Source of the DNA: a virus
Length of the DNA: 21,355 nucleotides
Strand: one strand, 5' to 3'
IMG/VR virus record: IMGVR_UViG_3300006875_000205
Location: 1 to 21,355 of that record
The position numbers were made by a program, and so were the translations under genes. The notes beneath the pieces were generated by a model. The model worked only from the letters and a program-made list of their open reading frames with translations, made no database searches and was not told where the DNA came from. Positions 13,288 through 20,440 of this stretch are shown here, one piece after another; position 1 is the first letter of the stretch; every line of letters starts with the position of its first letter.

Positions 13288-15390
13288 ATGAAGATGGATG
13301 AAGGCCAGATCAAGGGCATACTTGAAGCCGAAATAGACAATAGTATCGGCTACATTGAGACAGAGACTACTGAAGAACGCCGCAGAGCGTTGGATTACTA
13401 TCTTCGCAATCCCTATGGTAATGAGGTAGAAGGCCGTAGCCAGATCGTTACTGGTGAGGTTGCTGAAGCTATTGACGGTGCATTGCCGCAACTTATCCGA
13501 GTATTCACGACTACTGAGGATATTGTCTATTTTGAGCCTAAGACTGCTGAAGATGAGGAGTCTGCTAAACAGGCCACAGATTACTGTAACTGGGTGTTCT
13601 ATCGGGAGAACGAGGGTCTGCTGATCCTGCACAACTGGTTCAAGGATGCCCTGCTTCAGAAGGTTGGTGTCGTTAAGAGCTACTGGGATGCCAAAGAGGA
13701 CGTTACCAAAGAGAAGTACCAGAATCTTACAGAAGATGAGCTAGCCTTGCTCCTGTCGGATGAGTCGCTTCAGGTAGTCCGTCAAAAGATAGAGATGGTT
13801 CCTGCTGGCATGGATATGATGGGTATGCCTATCGAGGCTCCGTCCTATTCTGTGACTGTCAAGCGGGTGAATAAGTACGGTCAAGTCCGTATTGAGAATG
13901 TTCCTCCAGAGGAGTTCCTCATATCCAAGGCTGCACGGACTATTGAGGATGCTCCCTTTGTAGCTCACCGAAAGCTCATGCAGCGGTCAGAATTGATTGC
14001 GATGGGCTACGATAAAGATGTCGTAGATGAGCTACCTTCTTATGATGATCTGACGTTTAGCCCTGAGCGAGTGGCTCGATTTGACCAAGGGGAACAACCA
14101 GACGATTCACAAAGCCTTGATCCTGCCATGCAGACGGTTGAGGTATACGAGTGCTATATCCGCATTGACGAGGACGATGATGGCATTGCTGAGTTGCATC
14201 GGATTATCTATTGTGGCTCAGAGATACTAGAGGATGAGGAGTGTGATTATGTACCGTTCCACTCTATTTGCCCTATCCCGATTCCGCATAAGTTTTTCGG
14301 ACAATCGCTGGCAGATCGGGCTATGGACATCCAGCTTATCAAGTCCACTATTACCCGTCAGTCTCTCGATAATCTCTATCTAACGAACAATAACCGTGTT
14401 GGCGCTGTTGATGGTCAGGTAAATCTTGATGACCTGCTGAACGCTACTCCCGGCGGTATTGTCCGGATGAAGAACCCTAACGCTCTGGTTCCGCTTCAGG
14501 TTCAGTCTACCTTTGGTCAGGCTATGCCGATGCTGGAGTACATGGATAACATCCAAGCCCGGCGTACTGGTGTTAGCGATGCACAACAAGGTCTTGACCC
14601 AGATATTCTGTCTAACGTAACGGCTACTGCTGTTGCTGCGATGATGAAGTCAAACTCTGGCAAGCTGGAGTTAATTGCCCGTGTGTTCGCTGAGACTGGC
14701 GTTAAGAGCTTGTTTAAAGGGATTCTGCATCTGTTGGGCAAGTATCAGGATAAGCCTAAGATTGTCCGTATGCGTGGCAAGTATGTGCAGTTTGACCCTC
14801 GCACATGGTCAAATGAATACGATGTATCAATTAACGTAGGTCTGGGTTCTGGTGATCGGGATCAGAAGCTGGCTATGCTCCAGATGGTTCTTGCCAAGCA
14901 GGAGCAGATTATTCAGCAGTATGGCCCGTCTAATCCTCTGGTATCGGTTGGTCAGTACCGGAACACATTGGCGCAGTTCATTGAGGCGGCAGGATTTAAG
15001 GATGCCAAAGCCTTTATGAATGAGATTACACCTGAGATGGATGCTCAGTTGTCGCAGCCAAAACCACCTACTCCTGACGCACAGGCAGAAGTGGCGCAGA
15101 TGTTGGCACAGGTAGAGCGTGAGAAGACACAGGCTAAAGCGCAGATTGATGCTGCCAAGTTGGATCTGGAACGTCAGACGCTTGAGGCTGAGTTCACCCG
15201 CAAGGGCATTGAGATGCAGATGAAGAACCAGAAGGATCAGGCTGAGATTCGGATTAAAGAGGCTCAGTTAGCAGTCCAGCAACTGCAAGCGGTTTTGGCA
15301 ATGGATATAGCAGACGAGGATACCCGTAACAAACAGGCTGAGATTGTTCTGAAGACGATTAAAGAGCTAGGGAGTCTGACTGGGGGCTAA
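13288..15390 (+). CDS. Portal protein (large, with coiled-coil C-terminus)
   Basis: I choose ATG 13288 because AAGGG sits six bases before it; an upstream TTG at 13273 is less likely. The 700-residue protein has a helical front (GYIETETTEERRRALDYYLR), an ISKAARTIEDAPFVAHRKLM block, a central HSICPIPIPHKFFGQSLADR block followed by NTT-like NNNRVGAVDGQVN, and an ARRTGVSDAQQGLDPDIL segment typical of P22/SU10-like dodecameric portals. The last about 120 residues form a long charged coiled coil rich in glutamine and lysine, likely the barrel inside the head. It forms the DNA channel and binds terminase during packaging. A TATAAT at 13256-13261 might give extra transcription. Confidence 0.93.
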   Translation: MKMDEGQIKGILEAEIDNSIGYIETETTEERRRALDYYLRNPYGNEVEGRSQIVTGEVAEAIDGALPQLIRVFTTTEDIVYFEPKTAEDEESAKQATDYCNWVFYRENEGLLILHNWFKDALLQKVGVVKSYWDAKEDVTKEKYQNLTEDELALLLSDESLQVVRQKIEMVPAGMDMMGMPIEAPSYSVTVKRVNKYGQVRIENVPPEEFLISKAARTIEDAPFVAHRKLMQRSELIAMGYDKDVVDELPSYDDLTFSPERVARFDQGEQPDDSQSLDPAMQTVEVYECYIRIDEDDDGIAELHRIIYCGSEILEDEECDYVPFHSICPIPIPHKFFGQSLADRAMDIQLIKSTITRQSLDNLYLTNNNRVGAVDGQVNLDDLLNATPGGIVRMKNPNALVPLQVQSTFGQAMPMLEYMDNIQARRTGVSDAQQGLDPDILSNVTATAVAAMMKSNSGKLELIARVFAETGVKSLFKGILHLLGKYQDKPKIVRMRGKYVQFDPRTWSNEYDVSINVGLGSGDRDQKLAMLQMVLAKQEQIIQQYGPSNPLVSVGQYRNTLAQFIEAAGFKDAKAFMNEITPEMDAQLSQPKPPTPDAQAEVAQMLAQVEREKTQAKAQIDAAKLDLERQTLEAEFTRKGIEMQMKNQKDQAEIRIKEAQLAVQQLQAVLAMDIADEDTRNKQAEIVLKTIKELGSLTGG

Positions 15391-15391
15391 T

Positions 15392-15769
15392 ATGGACGAA
15401 AATTATTACAATATTCCGGGGCTTCTTAATTCAAATCCTGATCCGTCATTTCTTCAAGATTTGTTATCTAGGTTGCAACTGTCTGCGAATATTGAAAGCG
15501 AGAGAAGTCAAGGCATAAATTCTGTTTACGGTGGTGGCAGGGTTGGCTATGAGTTCCCAATAAATAATGATGCTTTATCGCTTGGGTTGCTTGGCAGTGG
15601 TTACAAAGTAACTGGAAATACGCCAGAAGGAAAGATTAACGAGTCTAATTTTGGGCTAACTGGGTTGGATGCTTTATACCAAACCGGGCCATCAAGTTAT
15701 GGCATTAGTTATGAAAGAAATCCTAATATTGGTAACATAATTAACCTTTTGTATAACAGGCAGTTTTAA
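15392..15769 (+). CDS. AT-rich beta-rich hypothetical between portal and scaffold
   Basis: A 125-residue protein one base after the portal stop. After a helical N-terminus (PSFLQDLLSRLQLSANIESE) it turns into strands with glycine turns: GINSVYGGGRVGYEFPINND, ALSLGLLGSGYKVTG and SSYGISYERNPNI, ending NRQF. The alternating pattern and terminal phenylalanine recall strands of outer-membrane barrels, although there is no signal peptide and it is too short for a full barrel. It is more AT-rich than the portal and scaffold genes, as expected for a later insertion. Function unknown. Confidence 0.7.
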   Translation: MDENYYNIPGLLNSNPDPSFLQDLLSRLQLSANIESERSQGINSVYGGGRVGYEFPINNDALSLGLLGSGYKVTGNTPEGKINESNFGLTGLDALYQTGPSSYGISYERNPNIGNIINLLYNRQF

Positions 15770-15999
15770 TGGATAAAGCACAGTGGGCAATTAACCTGCT
15801 TAGAGAGCCGATGTTTGTGGAGATGATGGAAGAACTCCGAGGCAACGAGCTTAACAAATTTGTTAATAGTAACTATGGTGAGACTGAGCTAAGGGAACAA
15901 GCGTATATGCGCCTCCGAGTCTTGGAATCCGTTGAATCCTATCTTGAAGGCATTGCTGCTCAGAAGATGATCGACGAGAAAAGGATGAAGATTTTGTAA
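15769..15999 (+). CDS. Small helical protein, 76 residues
   Basis: Starts ATG 15769 sharing a base with the previous TAA. The sequence MDKAQWAINLLREPMFVEMM onward is all-helical and charged, with LREQAYMRLRVLESVESYLE in its second half and a lysine/methionine-rich end. Similar small ORFs sit between portal and scaffold in related phages, but I have no function for them. It is followed by a 40-base gap with a short GC hairpin (TCGGG 16006-16010, CCCGA 16016-16020). Confidence 0.75.
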   Translation: MDKAQWAINLLREPMFVEMMEELRGNELNKFVNSNYGETELREQAYMRLRVLESVESYLEGIAAQKMIDEKRMKIL

Positions 16000-16039
16000 C
16001 CCGTGTCGGGCGGTTCCCGATATAATTTAGGAAACATAA

Positions 16040-17017
16040 ATGAGCGATACTCAAAACACGACACCTGAGGGTAGTGGTGAGTTAAGTGTAAGTGGTGCAG
16101 CTGACGCTATCTTGGGTCTAATGGGTGGGGATGAAGGCTCCGAACAGGAACAACCTGAACTCCAAGCAGAGGCCAACGATAGCGATGCCGAATCTGATGA
16201 GCCTGAGTATTCAGACGAATCAGAGGTAGAACAAGAAGATGGCGAGGATGAGCAAGAGGAACCTCAGACATTCCGTGTCAAAGCCGCTGGCGAAGAACGG
16301 GAGGTCACCCTCGATGAGCTTATCAAGTCTTATCAACTTGGCACTGACTATACCAAGAAATCGCAAGCTGTAGCTGAGGAACGCAAGGCGGTTGAGGCCG
16401 AACGTCAAGCGGTTCAAGAAGCTAAGGCTATGCGCGATCAATACGCGCAACGGTTGGAGATCATCGAGTCGATGTTGCACCAGCCGCAGGAAACAGAGAA
16501 TCTTGATTACCTGAAAGAGACTGATCCTATCGGTTATGCCGTGAAGGTCGCTGAGATGTCTCAGAGGGAGAAGCAGTTAGCGCAGGTTCGTGCTGAACGG
16601 GAGAGAATTTCGCAACAGCAGGAATATGACAGGCAACAACAGATGAGGCAGACGATTGCTGCTGAGTCCGAGAAGCTAGTTGCTGCGATACCTGAATATG
16701 CTGACCCAGAGAAGGGCGAGACAATCCGCAAGGAAATCCGTTCTTTCGGTAAGCAACTAGGGTTCTCTGATGAGGAATTGGCTAATGTGTTCGATTCCCG
16801 AGCAGTTCTGACGCTGTATAAGGCGATGCAATACGACAAGTTACAGTTGAGTAAGCCTGCTGTTAATAAGCGTGTCCAAGAGGCTCCCAAGGCGATTAAG
16901 CCCGGCGCTGCTAAACCGCGAGACAGTAATAGCGAGGAACTGAAGAAACTTAAAGCGCGAGCGAAGTCATCCGGTCGGGTGGCAGATGCAGCAAGTGTAT
17001 TTGAACGATTCTTATAA
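16040..17017 (+). CDS. Head scaffolding protein
   Basis: A 325-residue protein, ATG 16040 with AGGA seven bases upstream. The front about 75 residues are very acidic (stretches such as DESEVEQEDGEDEQEEP); then a small beta segment QTFRVKAAGEEREVTLDELI with KSYQLGTDYTKKSQAVAEER, leading to a long charged coiled coil (about 115-230). The basic C-terminus, with KPGAAKPRDSNSEELKKLK and ending VADAASVFERFL, is the expected capsid-binding tail. Composition, order and position directly before the capsid gene identify it. It guides prohead assembly and is removed before packaging is complete. Confidence 0.9.
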   Translation: MSDTQNTTPEGSGELSVSGAADAILGLMGGDEGSEQEQPELQAEANDSDAESDEPEYSDESEVEQEDGEDEQEEPQTFRVKAAGEEREVTLDELIKSYQLGTDYTKKSQAVAEERKAVEAERQAVQEAKAMRDQYAQRLEIIESMLHQPQETENLDYLKETDPIGYAVKVAEMSQREKQLAQVRAERERISQQQEYDRQQQMRQTIAAESEKLVAAIPEYADPEKGETIRKEIRSFGKQLGFSDEELANVFDSRAVLTLYKAMQYDKLQLSKPAVNKRVQEAPKAIKPGAAKPRDSNSEELKKLKARAKSSGRVADAASVFERFL

Positions 17018-17029
17018 GGAATTTATATC

Positions 17030-17974
17030 ATGGCAACATATACCGCACATACCGCTATTGGTCAGCGTGAAGACCTTACCGATGTAATCTATGACATCAG
17101 CCCAACCGAGACACCATTTATGTCCTCGATTGGCAAGACGAAAGCTACGGCTGTTTACCATGAGTGGCAGACCGATAACCTTGCAGCCGCTACTACCGCT
17201 AACGCTGCTGTTGAAGGTGCTGATGCTTCGGACGCTACCCTGTCTCCGACTGTTCGTCTTGGTAACTACACCCAGATTCTGCAAAAGACTATCAAAGTCT
17301 CCGGCACTCTGGACTCTGTGAACAAGGCTGGTCGTAAGTCTGAAAAGGCTTATCAGTTGGCTAAGGCTTCGCAAGAGATCAAGCGCGATCTGGAAACCAT
17401 CATGCTGTCGAATCAGGGTCGCTCTGCTGGCGACGGTTCTAACGCTCGTAAGATGGGTTCGCTGCTGTCTTGGATCAAGACTAATACCTCGGCTCAGACT
17501 GACGGTGCTGATCCAGCAACCATTGGTGTTTCAACCCGTACTGACGGTACTGCTCGTACATTTACTGAAGCCCTGCTGAAAAGCGTTGTGGCTGAGGTGT
17601 TTGTATCCGGTGGCTCGCCTAAAGTGCTGATGGTTGGCGCAACTGGTAAGCAGAAGGTTAGCTCGTTTGCTGGTATCGCTGGCGCTCGTTTCAATGTTGA
17701 CGGTGCAAAGCCTTCGACGATTATCGGTGCTGCTGATGTTTATGTCAGTGACTTCGGCAATATGTCGGTGGTTCCTAACCGCTTTATGCGTACCCGTGAT
17801 GCTCTGATCCTTGATCCTGAGTATGCAGCAGTTGCTTACCTGCGTCCGTTCCAGACTAACGAACTGGCTAAGGCAGGTGACTCCGACAAGACTCAAATCT
17901 TGGTTGAGTGCACACTTGAGGTTAAGAACGAGGCTGCTCATGGCGGCGTTTTCGATCTCGATATGTCGCTGTAA
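17030..17974 (+). CDS. Major capsid protein (DUF5309/SU10-like)
   Basis: A 314-residue protein 12 bases after the scaffold, with AAGGAA eight bases before the start. It begins ATYTAHTAIGQREDLTDVIY, then SPTETPFMSSIGKTKA, the N-terminal signature of DUF5309-type capsids with the HK97 fold. Later LGNYTQILQKTIKVSGTLDS and the spine-helix region ASQEIKRDLETIMLSNQG are also typical, as is FVSGGSPKVLMVGATGKQKV. The gene's GC-richer, strongly biased codons (many GCT, CGT, AAG) fit high expression. A strong terminator follows directly. It builds the icosahedral shell together with the scaffold. Confidence 0.93.
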   Translation: MATYTAHTAIGQREDLTDVIYDISPTETPFMSSIGKTKATAVYHEWQTDNLAAATTANAAVEGADASDATLSPTVRLGNYTQILQKTIKVSGTLDSVNKAGRKSEKAYQLAKASQEIKRDLETIMLSNQGRSAGDGSNARKMGSLLSWIKTNTSAQTDGADPATIGVSTRTDGTARTFTEALLKSVVAEVFVSGGSPKVLMVGATGKQKVSSFAGIAGARFNVDGAKPSTIIGAADVYVSDFGNMSVVPNRFMRTRDALILDPEYAAVAYLRPFQTNELAKAGDSDKTQILVECTLEVKNEAAHGGVFDLDMSL

Positions 17975-17981
17975 ATAAGAT

Positions 17982-18012
17982 AGCCCCTGACCTTATGGTT
18001 GGGGGCTTTTCT
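17982..18012 (+). terminator. Intrinsic terminator after the capsid gene
   Basis: AGCCCCTGACC (17982-17992), loop TTAT, GGTTGGGGGCT (17997-18007) gives an 11-pair stem with two G-T wobbles, followed by a run TTTTCT. It begins eight bases after the capsid stop and ends just before the GAGG ribosome site of the next gene, so it limits read-through from the highly expressed capsid unit into later genes. Confidence 0.88.
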
Positions 18013-18022
18013 ACGAGGATTT

Positions 18023-18319
18023 ATGACCTATAGACAATCTGTTGTACACGCGGACGGTGACGGTGGTATCGTCATTGAGACTAAACAAGATGTTTCCGAG
18101 ATACTGGAAAGTAACAAGGAAATACTGGAGGCAGACAAGCAAAGAACTGGGCATCTAAATGAACTCCATCATGTAGCAAGAATCCCATTCACGGTCATTG
18201 ATGACTTGAACAAGATGGGGATAATGAAGGGGTTTCAGATAGTAGATGACGCAGCTTTTGCTCGATGGCTCAATAGTTCCGATAATGCACAATGGAAGGT
18301 TTATAGGGGGTCTGTATGA
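18023..18319 (+). CDS. Small virion-type hypothetical, 98 residues
   Basis: ATG 18023 with GAGG five bases upstream is the start; codons before it belong to the terminator. The protein opens MTYRQSVVHADGDGGIVIET, then DVSEILESNKEILEADKQRT, ELHHVARIPFTVIDDLNKMG and ends FARWLNSSDNAQWKVYRGSV. I recognise this 'iLe.Nk......g.l..larIP..v...w...g' and 'WLNd.dN..wRt..G.v' layout from proteins directly after capsid genes in many phages. It is probably a minor head or head-joining component; no experiment is known to me. Confidence 0.8.
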   Translation: MTYRQSVVHADGDGGIVIETKQDVSEILESNKEILEADKQRTGHLNELHHVARIPFTVIDDLNKMGIMKGFQIVDDAAFARWLNSSDNAQWKVYRGSV

Positions 18320-18996
18320 TCGTAGGTGCTTGCGTACCAGCTAGGGATGAGGTTCATACATCGTTTGCGTTTGACTTTGCCAAGATGGTTGGTAGAGACT
18401 CAAGGTATCGATGCTCTGAGGATGGCAATGGGCTAAAGCTCTATACGATGGCAGGAACGCTGATATTCGATCAGAGAGAGAAGCTAGTAGATGCTGCTCT
18501 CAAAGAGGGATGTGATGCGGTTCTGTTTATTGACTCAGATATGCGGTTTCCGGCTGACACGATTGACATTTTGTTAAGCCGTGAGGTTCCGATTGTTGGG
18601 GTCAATGCGGTAACAAGACGTAAGCCGACACTGCCGACTGCATTGAATCTTGAGCTAGAGAAGGATGACGATGGCAAGATTATTCGTCACGCTTGGCACA
18701 AGGTTGATTCGATGGGCAAGGAAGGAATAGAGCCTGTCACAGCGGTTGGTTTTGGTGTGGTGATGATTCGTAAGGAAGTCTTTGAGAAGGTTCCTAAGCC
18801 TTGGTTTGATGTTGGTTGGGGATCAAAGGGGATCATTGGCGAGGATGTGCATTTTTGCATCAAAGCCTTGGATGCCGGGTTCCAGACTCATGTAGATCAC
18901 AGTCTCTCAAAGCATATTGGTCACATTGGTACGTATGAGTATCGATGGGAAGATGTAGAGGAAGGCGCTGTTGAGGCGCACAATAACGGGAAATAG
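18316..18996 (+). CDS. Second GT-A glycosyltransferase
   Basis: A 226-residue protein overlapping the previous gene by four bases. It starts MIVGACVPARDEVHTSFAFD; the metal-binding DxD is DSD at 73-75 in LFIDSDMRFPAD, followed by VPIVGVNAVTRRKP and AVGFGVVMIRKEVFEKVPKP, then IGEDVHFCIKALDAGFQ with a catalytic-base candidate in GED. This is a compact GT-A enzyme of the type often encoded near head and tail genes. Its acceptor may be a virion protein or host glycan. It is not closely similar to the first glycosyltransferase at 8710. Confidence 0.85.
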   Translation: MIVGACVPARDEVHTSFAFDFAKMVGRDSRYRCSEDGNGLKLYTMAGTLIFDQREKLVDAALKEGCDAVLFIDSDMRFPADTIDILLSREVPIVGVNAVTRRKPTLPTALNLELEKDDDGKIIRHAWHKVDSMGKEGIEPVTAVGFGVVMIRKEVFEKVPKPWFDVGWGSKGIIGEDVHFCIKALDAGFQTHVDHSLSKHIGHIGTYEYRWEDVEEGAVEAHNNGK

Positions 18997-18998
18997 AC

Positions 18999-19619
18999 AT
19001 GGCATTTACGAGCTACAGTGACCTAAAGACTACGATAGCGAACTATCTAGCTCGTAGTGACCTAACTTCAGTAATCCCTGACTTTATCCGGTTGGCTGAG
19101 GAGCGTCTGCGTCGAGACTTGAGAATCCGTCAGATGTTGGTGGTGGCTACGGCTACTACGACTGGTGGCGATTCTACGGTTGGTCTGCCTACGGACTTCT
19201 TGGAGATGCGTGACATTCACTTCAATACGACTCCGATTAGCTCGGTATCGTATGAGGCTCCTAATACCTTCTACCAGAGTACACGGGCTACTGAGTCTGG
19301 TATCCCTAGAACTTATACTGTTCTGGCTTCAGAGCTTCAATTTGCCCCTATTCCTGACTCTGCTTATACGGTACAGATGCTGTACTACGCAAAGCCTCCA
19401 CTGCTAAGTGCTAGCAATGCTAGCAATGTATTCTTGGCTAACTGCCCTGATGCCTTGCTGTATGCTTCTTTGGGTGAGGCTGAACCGTATCTAATGAACG
19501 ATGCGAGATTGCAGGTCTGGGCTTCTCTGTATGATCGGGCTGTAGCATCTATTTCGGTATCTGACCAGTCTAGTGAGTACAGTGGTCAACCTATGTCTAT
19601 GTCTTATAACGTGAGGTAA
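18999..19619 (+). CDS. Head-tail adaptor protein
   Basis: A 206-residue protein. FTSYSDLKTTIANYLARSDL, then VIPDFIRLAEERLRRDLRIR near the N-terminus is the typical opening of phage adaptor proteins of the T7 gp11 / P22 gp4-like class, followed by STVGLPTDFLEMRDI and a C-terminal part with LLYASLGEAEPYLMNDARLQ. It should form a ring below the portal to which the tail attaches. The segment AIPDS-like loop includes two direct nine-base repeats (GCTAGCAAT, 19410-19427) coding Ala-Ser-Asn twice. Start at 18999, two bases after the previous stop. Confidence 0.88.
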   Translation: MAFTSYSDLKTTIANYLARSDLTSVIPDFIRLAEERLRRDLRIRQMLVVATATTTGGDSTVGLPTDFLEMRDIHFNTTPISSVSYEAPNTFYQSTRATESGIPRTYTVLASELQFAPIPDSAYTVQMLYYAKPPLLSASNASNVFLANCPDALLYASLGEAEPYLMNDARLQVWASLYDRAVASISVSDQSSEYSGQPMSMSYNVR

Positions 19620-19622
19620 ATC

Positions 19623-20009
19623 ATGGCAGAAATGTCGAATTATTTGGAAAATGCTCTGATTAACGCTACCTTGCGTAATACGAGCTATACAAGTCCTGCA
19701 TCTGTTTATGTCGGACTTTATACAACAGATCCGACAGATGCGAATACTGGCACTGAGGTATCTGGTGGTTCTTATGCCCGTACAGCGGTGACATTTGGTG
19801 CGCCTAGTAATGGTGCTAGTACCAATAGTGCTGCGGTTGAGTTTCCACAGGCTACGGCTTCATGGGGAACGGTAGCTTATATCGGTATCTTGGATGCTTC
19901 TACTGCTGGCAATCTGATGTATCACACTGCTCTGGATACGTCTAAGGCGATTGATACTGGCGATATTTTCAAGATTGCTGCTGGTTCACTATCGGTGACC
20001 TTGAGCTAA
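19623..20009 (+). CDS. Phage tail-fibre-type protein, 128 residues
   Basis: ATG 19623 with GAGG six bases upstream. The protein reads SNYLENALINATLRNTSYTS, then PASVYVGLYTTDPTDANTGT, EVSGGSYARTAVTFGAPSNG, and ends IDTGDIFKIAAGSLSVTLS. I know this 'AL.N.vLR.t.YtsPa.vYvGLft.dPtdA.tGtEvsGgsYaR..v.fg' pattern well from phage tail-fibre or virion decoration proteins; it is beta-rich and probably forms a trimer. It is placed directly after the adaptor, as expected for a tail component. Exact location in the virion is not shown by sequence. Confidence 0.82.
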   Translation: MAEMSNYLENALINATLRNTSYTSPASVYVGLYTTDPTDANTGTEVSGGSYARTAVTFGAPSNGASTNSAAVEFPQATASWGTVAYIGILDASTAGNLMYHTALDTSKAIDTGDIFKIAAGSLSVTLS

Positions 20010-20018
20010 GGATAAACA

Positions 20019-20438
20019 ATGTCCACTATCGTCACACGGGCTGGTAAGGGAAGTGCATTAACTCACAATGAGGTAGATGCTAACTTTACTAACCTGAATA
20101 ATGACAAATTAGAGGGTACTGTACCTATTGCTAACGGTGGTACAGGACAAACTACAGCACAAGCAGCGATAAACTCATTAGCTGGTGCTACTACATCAGG
20201 ACAGTATCTTCGCGGTGACGGAACTAATGTTGTAATGTCTGCTATTCAAGTGGCAGATGTACCAACACTAAATCAGAATACAACAGGTAGTGCTGGATCA
20301 GTTACTACTACTAACTTTAGTGTTGTTGAATCTGGTGGTGTTCTATATTTTAAGTACGGCGCAACAGATATAGCTAAACTTGATTCAAGTGGCAATTTCA
20401 CAGTATTAGCTAACGTAACAGCATACGGTACGGTGTAA
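20019..20438 (+). CDS. Tail-fibre-like protein, 139 residues
   Basis: ATG 20019 with AAGGA six bases upstream. The front opens STIVTRAGKGSALTHNEVDA, then FTNLNNDKLEG and PIANGGTGQTTAQAAINSLA, the IANGGTGQTTA fibre repeat unit common in tail fibres. It continues SGQYLRGDGTNVVMSAIQVA and ends in short strands (SGGVLYFKYGATDIAKLDSS). It is probably a beta-helical or trimeric fibre segment. It is too short for a full receptor-binding fibre and may act with the following glycine-rich protein. Confidence 0.82.
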   Translation: MSTIVTRAGKGSALTHNEVDANFTNLNNDKLEGTVPIANGGTGQTTAQAAINSLAGATTSGQYLRGDGTNVVMSAIQVADVPTLNQNTTGSAGSVTTTNFSVVESGGVLYFKYGATDIAKLDSSGNFTVLANVTAYGTV

Positions 20439-20440
20439 TT

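Noticed and set aside
13260-13301. A 13-codon ORF between the large terminase and portal genes
   Set aside because: It is too short to judge, has no ribosome site and overlaps the preferred portal start.
16021-16026. TATAAT before the scaffold gene
   Set aside because: No acceptable -35 element at 16-18 bases; the closest TTGTAA is 21 bases away, so promoter status is not supported.
19410-19427. Tandem nine-base repeat GCTAGCAAT in the adaptor gene
   Set aside because: Only two copies, in frame, coding Ala-Ser-Asn twice; no sign of a functional repeat element.
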